A stretch of DNA of 64,000 nt, taken from NCBI GenBank assembly GCA_023374045.1, contig CM041778.1:94118839-94182838 (forward strand). The letters run 5' to 3'. Positions 44,306-56,063 of this stretch are shown here, piece by piece. Below the pieces are notes generated by a model. That model was not told the DNA's origin. It did no database searches and saw nothing but the letters and a program-made list of their open reading frames with translations. The number at the start of each line of letters is the position of its first letter. The first letter of the stretch is position 1. The translations under genes and the position numbers were made by a program. This DNA comes from Limonium bicolor. Taxonomy: Eukaryota; Streptophyta; Magnoliopsida; Caryophyllales; Plumbaginaceae.

Positions 44306-45556
44306 ACTCAAGCTCTTGTAGATTCTCGAGACACTACAGGTCTCCTACGTCACGCTTGTTACTCTTATACATACTTAAGCCAAAACTCATGGCTCTCTAG
44401 CATAGTCTTACTTCCCCGGTTTCGACCCTACTCTGGGTCTAGCATGGTGGGAAGGTTCAACTAGCTCACGGAACTCTCTCTTAGTTCCTATCTCTTTTTA
44501 CATAGGTCCGACTACTCTCGGACTACTCACATTCCCATATACTCCTCTCTCGGAGTTATAATTATACCATGTATATTAGTCTAGAAGCATCATTCTCGAT
44601 GTTTCTAATGACTTTGGAAACTTTACTTAATTTCGGGTAATCTTAGGTTTAAGTGTTACCCTCACAATCATATGCTTGTACATTCGGATATTTTCTTATA
44701 CCGGGTAAAATCCTCATATAAGAGGTCGACCGTATCTCAAGGGAATCACATAGTCCCCTAGGTCTCTTTTACCTTTCTTATATGTTTACATTATTGGACT
44801 AACTTCAATCCTCTCGATGGAGGTCATTTACCTCTCCACTCATATTTATTTCGTGGATTGTTTCAATAAGGTTCTCTAACCGTTATCGGGTATATACTCA
44901 ACCCGTACATCTCCTCGCATTTTAGGGAGTTCATATGTTTGTGTTATCGTTATACTTTAATCGATAGCTTGTGTGTGTTTGCATAATACCATTGGTTATG
45001 TGACTACCCGTTCAACGGTTTTCTAGTCAGTCAATACTCACTAAGAGTCGGTCTATGCACTAAGTTAGACCACACCGGCATACAAGTATGTTAGCTCATT
45101 CAACATACAACAATGCATGCATAATCAAACAAGGATTATTTTCATGCTTTAATCTTGATTAAGCCGGCACACAAACACACAAATCAGTGTAACTCGGTTA
45201 GCATACGGGGCATGAGAAAATCATACCTTTCACCGGGGTTTTTACTTTACCGTGGCATCTCTCCATGCTCGGGTCGCGCACGACTCTCTGATAATGTTTC
45301 AAAACATTATTATTAATACTAAGATCATACGGAACATATTTAAATGTTATTCCCGTAGTTACCCCGTTATCCCGTTATCTCGGTTTCACTTTTGTTACTT
45401 AAAGCTCTCACATCTCAAACACTTCTAACACTTTCTCACATTTCCTAGGGCCTTTACATGTCACCAAACAAGGCCTTAACATCTTATAGCATCATTAACA
45501 TTCAATCCCCCATCATTATAACCCCTTTAAAACACTCTCTGTACGTTTCTGGGGGT

Positions 45557-45884
45557 GGTCCGGGACTTGGTCCCCACCCTAAGTCCCGGACCATTACAAG
45601 GCATAACTCTCGGGCATTATTTCACTTTGGTCCGGGACTTCATTCAGGAGCTAAGTCCCGGACCATAAGGCAGGAAGAATCTCGGTTTTAAAAAATGGTA
45701 TGTGGTCCGGGACTTGGGCATGGGACTAGGACCCGGACCAACATAGCAGTGAATTCTCGGGTTGAAAAGTGCACATGGTCCGGGACTTGGTCATGGGGTT
45801 AAGACCGGACCAAACCAACAAACAACTCTCGGGGGGTAAAATAGGGGTGGTCCGGGACTTGGTCTTGGACCTAGGTCCCGGACC
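45557..45884. repeat. Palindrome array in LTR A, five units
   Basis: Each unit is GGTCCGGGACTT, a 12-14 nt spacer, then AAGTCCCGGACC. Units 1 (45557-45592) and 2 (45629-45664) have perfect 12-bp stems with 12-nt loops, and units 3-5 have one or two mismatches. Spacers of about 35-40 nt carry CTCTCGGG. Confidence 0.92.
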
Positions 45885-47804
45885 CTGCTACAGATTTGCA
45901 AATTTTGACAGTTTCTGTCTCTGTTCAAGGCCCTCTCTTTGCCCATTAATTATCCAACCTTCACCAACTAAAATCTTCATGTTTTAGTGACTAATTACCC
46001 TTCTTAATCACCTTAAACCAAACACCAAGTACACTCACCAATCTAGCTCATTTTACTTAGATTCTTTACACTTACAACCTTGTTTTCTCTCTTGTTTTCC
46101 ATCGGTTTGTAACAGATTTTGGTTCTTCTTTAAACCATTCAAACCTCACTTACTGATGCCATTCCAAGCCCTCCAATGGCATTATTTCCTAAACAAATTT
46201 TGCCATAGCTTAGCTACATTCTTAGCATTTACACCACACTACAACAACCACCAAAATCAGTTTTTACATCCCTGTTATCACAACAATAAACATCCATACA
46301 GCAACACATTAATTTCCCCTCTGTTATCCACAATACAAGCTCAGGTTCTAAGTTTGTTTTGCATCCCCAAACAGCATTAAAGCTTCCTCACTCAAGAACC
46401 AATATTGTAGTACAAGACTACACTAGTTCATGGTTATTTATTTACATTCCAAATCGGTTTACAGAGAACAAAACAACCCAAGGTAAGTTCATTACCTTGC
46501 TAGTTTTTCTTTCTTTTCTGATTTCTCTTCTCTTCTCCCACGTTCTCTTGCTCTCTCTTTCTCTTCTTGTTTTCCACACCACACAAGGCTATTGATTGCC
46601 AACTACAATCACCCGCCCAAGCACACATTCAACAACCATTTACTTTTCCTCCACACAACCTAATATATATTAAGTGCTAGTTTTCAAAGTTTAGTTTAGG
46701 TATTACCTTAGGATAACCAAATGCTAGCTTGGCAATCAAATGGGCATTTCCAACACTCCACACAAGGGCAAGGAGCTCACGGCTAGCATGGGGAAAATTT
46801 CAACGTGAGGAAAATTTTCCCAAATTACAAGAATGAGCTAGAAATGAGCAAAAACTTTGCTTATAATTACCTTAAAGCATTAAGGAGAGAAGAAGAGTTG
46901 AAATCTACTCTTCAAGCTTCGAAAGCTCCAACGTCAATGGAGATGAAGATGGAGGAATCGAGTTTTTGAGGGGTGGAAAACGTAGCCCTCGCCGATACGA
47001 GTCCAACGGTGGCAATTTTGTGCGATTCGGTGAAGAAACGAGCAAGTTAGAGGAGATTGAAGAGGAAGGTGGTGGTGCTGTTTCGGTCTCGCGAGGAGAG
47101 GAAGGAAATTTCAGAGGGCTGGGCAAGTACGTGGAATGAAGAAGGAAGGAAGGTGAGAGGTAAGCTTTTTATTTTACTTTTTCACTTTATACTATTTACT
47201 TTACTTACTTATTTATTTGTCTTGTTATTACTTAATAGCTAGCAAGCTATTAATGGGTGTACACTCATTAATCAAAACCGGCCCACACTAATTAATGGCC
47301 CGGGTCGTTTTTCGTCTTTTCGAATTAAACGCGTTTCGTCTCCCGGTTAGTCACTATTCATTTACCGGGTCCGTTTTCCGGAATTTTCTCGTTTAATTAA
47401 TTTTAATGGTTATTAAGCTTCCATTAATATTTATTTATAGTTATTTAATCAACTATAATTTTTACGGGTCCTTTTGACCACTTAAAGTTGCGTTTTCGGG
47501 TTTTCTCGAAAAACGTGCTTAAAACTCCGTTAGCATTTTTAATCCATTATTTGGATCCGTTTTCTTCGGGAATCATTCCCGTTCACTAATTAGGCCTAAC
47601 TAAGCCTTAGGAATCCATCTCGGACCCTTACGAGATCTTATATCTCTTATTTAAATTTAATACGCATTTTAGCGTTTTTCGCTTTTCAAGCGTTTTCTCT
47701 TTTCTTTTGGTTTTATTCTTTTACCAATACTCTTTAGGCACCATTAGGCCCTTAATAATTTATTAGAGTAATTAAATCACCATTTTTAGATCCGGGGTAT
47801 TAAA

Positions 47805-50800
47805 AAGGAGGATATTAAACCTAACCTAGAACACTAGGAGCAAGTATAGACGGTCTACCCAGTGACGGGAGACGTTATAACCCAAAAGGGGGAATAACTC
47901 AACTATGATACCACAAGGCGGTATAGTGATAACAGATCGTAAACATTAGCCGGATGTAACGGCATAACTAACAACACCCAGGAGCAATCCTGGAAGGGTG
48001 ACTGGATTAACAACAGTTAAACAAAGCGTCAAGACAAGAATACAGGAGCTGGAACGAGCACTCGGTTAAGACACCGAAGGGATTTCACTTGACAGGAAAT
48101 ACCCTAGTCTACAAAAGGCACTGATCAGCACCAGATTGCCTAAGAGTCTCCTATGAACGGAAGCGTGATGGCACGACTTGCCATGGAGCCCAGTAATATC
48201 TCCATCCTATGATGGTATACAAGGATGGAAACAAGTATAAGCAGCTTGCAAGGAGCATAGTTCGCAGCAATACGGCTTAAAAGCCATCAACCAACTACGT
48301 TATGTAAACCTTAATGGTTGCGTAACCCACGCCATTTGATAACAAGACCTGCAAGAGATATCGTCTCATACTACAAGAAATCAACAACTGGACCAACAAT
48401 TCAAACCCAACTCTATGAGTGGCTTGAACTGATGGCTATCTCAATGTCACTGTCACTAGAGCATCAGTCTAGTATACAGTTGACGGAGTTCTTAATACCG
48501 TCATGCCTTCTGTAGCAATGGTAGCATAGAGACATAAGAATCATGATAATGCCAACATTGGCCTAGTACACACTTGGACACTACGAGAAACCCAGGGAAG
48601 GTACCCCTCGTTAGCCTAAGACCACCAATGTGGTGAAGAGGTGAACCCTTAGAAAGGCATCCATCTGTTATAACAGAAAAGCCTACGCATATAGATATGG
48701 CCAAGGGGCGATGGAATAAGGAAATGAGATTTCCAAACCGTTATGACTTAAGGAGTATGCATACTCCGTATGCACCCGAGCATGTGGTGAACCATCGTGT
48801 AAACACTAACATAGCAAATTTGTCATGAGACCTATGAGTGGAGACAACCCCTCAACAAGAAATTTCACCCGTCAGTGATGAAATACTCTTCAATTAGAGA
48901 ACGGGACCAGAAAACCCCTAGAGTTCTTGGGATGTCCCGGTGATATGCATACAAGTGGAACTACACAGCTAGAGCCTATAACCAATGCTCAGCACTGGAA
49001 AGACAATAATTGTCAGGAACAATCTATGTGAATACACATTGAGCACCACGAATGACTAACGCTCAAGAGAGCTTATGACCCGATGAGTCATCTCATCCTT
49101 GGTCAACCAAGATACTTGGTAAATTGTATCACAAATGATGACGGAATATGAGGTAAGCTAACCTACACACGAAACCTAAAATGGAAGAACATCTCCACAT
49201 TGGGAAGATATTAATATTGTGGTATGCTACGACAACCGTCATACACACGAACATTGGGAACCCCAGGGTATTCATACCATAAGGGAATGGTGCCAATGAC
49301 AACGGCAATGAGTAAAGAGAAACTATCACAGTAACAGAAACAGTAAAAACGATGTTGTATAATGAGTAGGAATACGGTGCGCAACAAGCGACCGATATGA
49401 GGAAGTAGCAGATAATGACACGGAGTATAAATACGAGATGACAGGCAGAAATATTCTTTCCTATCACATAAGTGACTTACTGTCAAGCGTTTACGCCTCT
49501 GCACTCTGTATGACTGGGTGTTTTGGTATTGCACTTGTGCAGCTAATGACCTAATGGGATGGCTAGGGATATGGAGAATGTAAACCGTAGTAAACCTTTC
49601 TTTTCACCAACAACATGGCATAAGCCAGTTAAGCAAGCTTAGCAGCAAACCGTGCGGCCTAAGGCCAAAGAAGCACGAAGAGTGTAAAACGCTAACAATC
49701 ACAAGATGTGAATTCCAGTGGAAAAAGAGTGAAAAGAGACTTAAGAAAGTCACAAGGACCGCGCATAGAAAATGCAAGGTCATACAAGTAAAGGACACTT
49801 ATACCGAACCAGAAGAACTGGTATAATTTGGAAGCTAGTGACGACAGAGGAAGCGCTACAGTTAAGTGGTGACTTAACCTCGCCCGACAAACGAATAATC
49901 GGGAAGTACAAATAGTATGTATACTAGATTGCCAGAGAGCTGGTTATAAACCTACAACTCATTGAGTTCAAACATGGTAAAAGAATACCACATTTGTTTA
50001 GTAAACCTTATTCCCTAATAGACGGATACGATAAAAGGTGATGTATAACTCATCATTAAGGATAACAAGAAGGGTGAATAACCCAAGTTATCAGGATCGC
50101 GCAGCAGAAGCTAGTGGGCCCTAGCTAGGAGATAATGTACCTGGTGAGTATAGTAGAATGGCTAGTAATGCCTTGAAGCCTAATAGGCTGGAAACCGAAT
50201 TAATTATGAGTTAAATAAACTCATATAGGAATTCTTGGTGCAAAGACTAAACCATTGGTATGGTTAAGACCCTTTGACCAGAGTATATTACATAATAAAC
50301 CGTAGTGAAGCTAAATCACTTCAGATTGCCCAAATTAAGTAAACCAATGTATAATAATAACATATGGTAGATTACGTGGGCGTAATCCCTTTTAAGGGGG
50401 TAGAGCGAAAACCGCATAATGTGAATTTCATGAATGAAACACATAAACTATATTGTGCATAACACAAATGAAAATTGATTTGATGATTGGTACTATGTTA
50501 AATAAACATAAGTATTCATTCATATTGAAATTGTGGCAATTAGACATGAGAGATGCAGATATCATAGGATGGATATACCTACCTTGTAACACCATGTAAG
50601 AGTATTAGTAAAAGAAAATTAATTAGTAGTGGACGGAGCTCCACAAGTATTGTAGCCTTTGAAGAAGTAGTACAAAATGAATGAGAGTAGTAGACGAATG
50701 AAGTTTATGAGTAGTGGAATCGTAGGTAAATTATTTGAAGCAAATTGAAGACAACTAAATCTCATAAGTATGGTATTCCTTAGTTAGAATATTGGAGATG

Positions 50801-51644
50801 ATTGAGAGGAATGAATAGAAGTAGCGAAGGTCGATGAAATGAGCACTTAGGCATTGCATTCTGAAGTAAAGTATTTGGGAAGTAGAGTGAGGATGATCGA
50901 TGGATTGAATTCCATCCCTAGGAGTTGTATGAATTTGTATTTATGACTAGATGAGTAAAAGATAGAAAATGGACATAATCAATCTATTTGGTTGTTTGAA
51001 ACTGAAGTGGGAAGTCGAACTTGATCCTGATCAGATCAAGGGAAACCGAACACAAATTGGGGTGGAAAGATAGTTCAACAACACTGATGCTGATCACATC
51101 AGGGTCGAATGATTCTTGAAGCTCCCCTTTAGTGGTCACAAGAATCACACCTAGGATAGAAGTATGAATACATACATTGGAATTTGGAGTTGTATGCTTT
51201 AGAAAGATTTCTAATTAGTAGTTGTAAAAGAATTTTCTTAGACTGGAGAATAAGTAATTGTTAGAAGCTTATACCGGAGAATGATGGTAGGTAGCATATG
51301 TATTATTCCAAGGGCAGCGGGACATAGAGGAGTCCTGTGTCGAGATGACCTGAGTGTCTGCGGGATTGTATGTGTATTGCATTGCTTTGGGAATAGCCTT
51401 ACATTGTATGTATGTATAAATTTTGTAATGAGGAACCGATGGTTGATAGTAATATGGATTGGAGAAATTATGGTGCATTAGTATGGCATGGTATGGTATA
51501 GTATGTAAGAACCTTGAGTGACGGATTTGGGATTAGTAAGGAGGAAGAACGTATGGCTTTGGTATTAGACACGTAAGAATGAGTAAGTATAGTAATCCCA
51601 TAACCTCGAACAACTTTGAGGACAAAGTTCCTAAGGGGGTAGAT
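47805..51644 (+). mobile_element. LARD-B internal region, partial, non-coding
   Basis: A plus-strand diverged relative of the A internal region, missing its 5' part because A is inserted at 47805. It carries the same landmarks: CACCCAGGAGCAATCC (about 47975), the core block (49476-49549), the two hairpins (51020-51040, 51084-51102), the pre-PPT hairpin (51612-51629) and the polypurine tract CTAAGGGGGTAGAT (51631-51644). No coding function is visible. Confidence 0.8.
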
Positions 51645-52375
51645 TGAAATACCCCGAACTTAAATATAGGGATTAAATTATCCTAATAGGTATTTATGAG
51701 CCTAATAACGCCTAAGTAATATTGGTAAGGAAAAAAAATCCAAAAGAAATGAAGAAATGCTTAAAAAGCAAAAAACGCTAAATAAGCGTTAAATAACCAT
51801 AGGAGGTATGAGACCTCGGTTAGCGTATAATATGGATTCTAAGGGCTTAATAGGACCTAAATAATATAGGGTAACAACTCCCGAAGAAAACGGATCCATA
51901 AAATGGATTAAAACCATAAACGAACCTTAAAGCGCGTTTTTCGAGGAAACCAGGAAACGCGACTTTAAGCGGGTCAAATAGACTCGTAATAATGTTGGTC
52001 AACCAAATGTTCATTAATAAACACTAATGAAGGTCTAGAACCAATAAAATCAACAAAGCGAGAAAATAGTAAAAACTGTCAAAAACAGGAAGTTGTGGGG
52101 TAAAAGTGTAAATAAAATAAATAAGTGTGTCCACTATCGCAAATATAATTTTAAAACCCATAATAGGGCTGTGTGTGAGCCGATTTAATTTCCCCCTCAC
52201 ATACCCTCAATTACTCCTTATTTGCAAAAGACAAAAACAAAAAAAGTAAAAGTAAAAAGTTACTTTACTTTACCTCACCCTCTCTCTTCTACTCTCTCAT
52301 TTTCCCCTCTCACTCACGTACAGCTCTCCCTCACTCTCTGATTCTTTCTTCTTCTTCCCCAAGCAGGCGACAACA

Positions 52376-52552
52376 ATGGCGATTTGCCATTTCCACACCA
52401 ACACCAACTTCTCTCCTCTTGCTAGGTGTCCAAACCTACTCCAAAAATTACAAAAATTATACCATTATCTTCCTCTCATCAAGGAGAGTATTCCTCTCTT
52501 TCCAAAATTCGAAAATAAGCATTTTCATCTCCATGGGTATTCTTGGTTTTGA
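52376..52552 (+). CDS. Small ORF (58 aa) in the LTR-B leader
   Basis: An ATG in a strong plant context (CAACAATGGCG) follows a 100-nt pyrimidine-rich stretch that looks like a transcription-start and leader region. The ORF has 58 codons ending TGA at 52550-52552, starts MAICHFHTN and has no recognised domain. The matching place in LTR A is open but lacks an ATG, so conservation does not support it. A chance ORF is the simplest reading. Confidence 0.25.
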   Translation: MAICHFHTNTNFSPLARCPNLLQKLQKLYHYLPLIKESIPLFPKFENKHFHLHGYSWF

Positions 52553-53710
52553 AGATGAAGACCACCATTAGAAGCCCCTTCTTCACCTTGTTGGTCTAAG
52601 GTAAAAAGAAATCCGAAAATACTAATATTTCTTGCTCTCATATACAAATTAGAAATTTCTAAGTGGAGCTTCTATTCCTTGTTTGCCCAGCCGATGTTGG
52701 CTTCTTTTGGAGAGTGGAAATATTGCTCTTAGGGCTATCCAACACTCCTTCTACATGTTTGCAAGGTAATGCAATTTTGAAACCCTAAAAATGTACCTTA
52801 GAGCTTAAAAATGATTTAAGGGCTATTTTGTAATGAAATGGTATTATGTAATGGGCTGTAGCGATAGGAATTGAAATTCCATAACCGGTGGCTTAAGAGA
52901 GAAAGGAGAGGAAAGGAAGGAAGAAAGGAGAAGGAAAGAAAGGCTAGAAAGAACAAGGTAAATTACACTCACCTTGTGTAGCTTTTGTATGTGTATTGTA
53001 ACAGAATTTTAGTAGCTTGAAATGGGTATTGTAAATGGTATTGAGAAGTAGTAGTGTAGAGGAATACCAACATGTTTTAAAGCTATAAAAGACATTTAAA
53101 AGCTTGTACAAATCTGGAGGAAAGGAATGGTATGTGCAGGAATTAAGTGGATGTTTAGCACCTAGTATGTGTATTGGAGAATTGTATGTTGATGCTATTG
53201 ATGAACAGGTAATATAGGCAGTCTTGAGTGAATGAATTGATGTGGTGAGAATACTTGGGAATGTAGGGAACCTCTGTCGAATTTTGGTTAGGAGTTAAGA
53301 GACTTAAGTACTATCGTAGAAGAAAGAACATGGATATGTTCGAGAGAAAAATGTGGGGTTATTACCTTGGTTGTATTTATGAGGAATAGGTGTAGTTGAG
53401 TAGAACTAGAATGGAGCAATGCAAGTTGTCAAACTAAATTAGACTAGTGTAAAAGTCATTGAGTTGGTGGGAACAAGAGAAGGAAAATCTATAGCAGTAA
53501 TGGAGAAGGGGAAATTGTAACAGGAAGAGAAAACTTACAGTGAGAGTTTAATGTAACAGATTTTTATAGAGTGGTATTAGGCTAGTTTAAAATGCTTAAA
53601 CAAAGTTAAAACATACTACTAGATTATATGTGGAAATATTAGGGAAGAGATTGGTAGAAGTTTGGAATTGAAACAAACTCAAAAACTTATATATATTGCA
53701 ATACTGTAAC

Positions 53711-54034
53711 TAGTCCGGTTTGCAAACCAGCACACAAACCCGGACTAGCATGAAAACACGACAGAAAGTTTTTACAGAGGGATGGTCCGGTTTACAAACC
53801 AAGACACTAACCCGGACCACCCCTAAAATACACCCGAGAGTTTTGCAAAGGAACGGTCCGGGTTTGCAAACCAATCCCTAAACCCGGACCACACAAAATT
53901 TTCACCCGAGAGAAACTATACTGCATGGTCCGGGTTTGTAAACCCAGCCCTAAACCCGGACCACACTCAAATTCCACTCGAGAGTGACCAAACAATATGG
54001 TCCGGGTTTGTAAACCCGGACACTAACCCGGACC
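53711..54034. repeat. Palindrome array in LTR B, five units
   Basis: Units of GGTCCGGGTTT ... AAACCCGGACC separated by about 35 nt that include CACCCGAGAG. Units 3 (53855-53890) and 4 (53927-53962) have perfect 11-bp stems. Most units also contain an inner palindrome around TTTGTAAA or TTTGCAAA. Confidence 0.92.
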
Positions 54035-54235
54035 CTACTAAAAACCCTCCAGAATGTGTTCTAAAGCTATTCTAAGGTAGGGTAAGGATGGGTAATGATT
54101 GTATAAGATGATTAAGACATAATTAATGATGTTAATGGTCATTAAGGCTATAAACAAGCTTAGAAAATAATTGTAAGTAAGTAACTTAAGTAAATGTATT
54201 TAAGTAATAACGAGTTAGTAAGTATAAACTAGGAA

Positions 54236-56063
54236 TGAAATACCCCAAATTATATAACATGGATTAAATATCTAATCACATTAATTAAGGCCTAAACATG
54301 CCTTAAAAGTCAACTGAGAACAACATTGGTCAACATAAAACAAGATGTTGCACCCTTTGACTGTTTAGGGTAAACAAATACCCAAATGAACTAATTAGGA
54401 CCTAAAAATTTGTCCTAAGCATATTAACACATTACTAAACATACTACAACCGTTGGACAACACTCCACACAAAGAACAAGCACTTTCATGCTTCAAGGTC
54501 AAGTAGAGCAAAAGGTGCTCTAAGATACCTTAAAGGTCTAATGACTTCTAAATGATATAAAATTGGATACCATGATCAAATATCATGTAAGGAAACACAA
54601 CAAAACCGTTTTCAAAGAAAACCAAGCTCAGAAACACCTTGCGACACAAAATGTGCACTAAAACTCCTTAAAGCACGTTTTTGTGTAATTGACTTCTAAA
54701 TTGGTTTTAAATGGGCTAAAAGGTTATAATTACCTTTAAAATATAAAATATCATATTATATGACATTAGGAATTTAATTCCAGAAATTTACGAATTTTTA
54801 CAAATTTAATATTAAAATATTAATAAAACCCTAAAGTGGGGCCCGTTTGGGTCACATTGACTAAGTTGGTCAATGTTGACCATTGACCACGAATTGGACT
54901 GCATAAAATCGGTTCACTAAGTCTCTAAAAAGACCAAGAGACAAGTCCATGTGACAATTAATTATACTACCTTACTTTTACATAAAATAAGGAAAAAGTA
55001 CACTTTTACATATAAAACACAAAAGTAACTTACCACTTGCTTACCCATGTGAGGTTGGAGCCGATTGAGGAGCCTCTCCTCTCCTGTTACACGGTTGACA
55101 CAAGCTCCAAGCAAGGACAAGACAAGAGTGATGACTCATTTCATTAATTAAGCTAAAAGTTACATTATTACACCATTATTGAATCAATTATGCTCAAATA
55201 ATTCACCCACCTTTCCTATCATGGCCGGCTGCCCCTTGCTGTTGTCTCCAACGAATTTATCAATTGCAATCAACCTTGGTGAGTCATCAATCACTTAAAT
55301 CATAAAAAAATGCAAAAATGTGTTTTAAGCCAAAATTAGGTCATTTGCCTCATTAGCTCCATTCCAACCGGGGAGCTCATTGCCAAACTCTCCCTTTGGC
55401 TTCTCTTGACTGAAGGTAAGAATACCAAGCTCCATTGGAGAGAGCTCAAGCTCTAGGTAAGCTCCTAAGGCATAAAAATGCCCATTTTCTTCATCTTTCT
55501 TTCCTTTTTCGATTGATCTAGACTCCAACCTTTTCTATACATCTATGTAGAGTGTTTTGGAGGTTAAAGGAAGATTGATTCTCGGCCATAACAAGATCTA
55601 AGGAGAAAATTTCAAGTCTTGACCATTTAAGGTAAAAATGTGCTCTAAGCACACACCTCTTCTTCCTTGTGAATTTCGGTTGTAAAACTTGGTTCCCTAG
55701 CCTTATTTTCTTCTCCTTTTCATGTGGATTCAGTTGGTATACCAAGATCTACAAGGAGTAGCTAGATCCAAGCCAAAACACCATTTTTGGCATCTTAAAC
55801 AAGGTAAAATTAGCTATCTTCCAAGCTAATTTACCCACGGTTTTATACCTTGTTATTAAGAGAGTTTTGATACTTTTTATCTTCTGGAAAAATAGGGCCG
55901 AGATCTCACTCCAATAAACTTGGAGATTTAAGGTAAAAATTCATGATTTTCATGATTTAAATTACTTCTCTTGGTTAGCTCATGTTTGGAGTTTAATCAT
56001 GTCTTGTTTTCTACATGAAGACAAGTAAATCAAGCTTTGGAGAAACTCTCCTTAAGGTGGCGA
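54236..56063 (+). repeat. LARD-E LTR, first 1.8 kb
   Basis: Begins TGAAATACCCCAAAT inside LTR B (left flank aggaa) and is itself interrupted at 56064 by element C. It shares the segment AAGGTAAAAATGTGCTCT and the bases after it (55628-55655) with the solo LTR D at 16037, so D and E form one subfamily. It has a cluster of W-box-like TTGAC motifs at 54857-54888. Confidence 0.75.

Larger units (their letters stand above)
43466..47804 (-). repeat. LARD-A 5' LTR, 4,339 bp
   Basis: On the plus strand it runs TGTAACACCCC to GGGGTATTAAA, i.e. in its own sense TTTAATACCCC...GGGGTGTTACA, the first bases being a decayed TGAAATACCCC. Inside are a 33-bp tandem array (44109-44305), a splice-donor-like site (45222-45237), a five-unit palindrome array (45557-45884), and a CT-rich leader-like region at 46900-47150 in the sense strand. 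It is inserted in the internal region of B at 47805. Confidence 0.88.
51645..54235 (+). repeat. LARD-B 3' LTR, 5' 2.6 kb
   Basis: Begins TGAAATACCCCGAAC directly after the polypurine tract and resembles LTR A throughout its first kilobase (for example AAACGGATCCATAAAATGG and a TTTTTCGAGGAAACC segment). It holds a CT-rich leader (52250-52370), AAGGTAA motifs, and a palindrome array (53711-54034). It is cut at 54236 by LTR E. The rest should lie beyond the window. Confidence 0.85.

Noticed and set aside
44069..44464. 131-codon ORF with an 11-residue repeat
   Set aside because: It is the translation of the 33-bp tandem repeat in LTR A. Other frames are open too.
45557..45884. CRISPR-like pattern of regular palindromic repeats and spacers
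   Set aside because: This is plant nuclear DNA inside an LTR, there are no cas genes, repeats are inexact and spacers are similar to one another.
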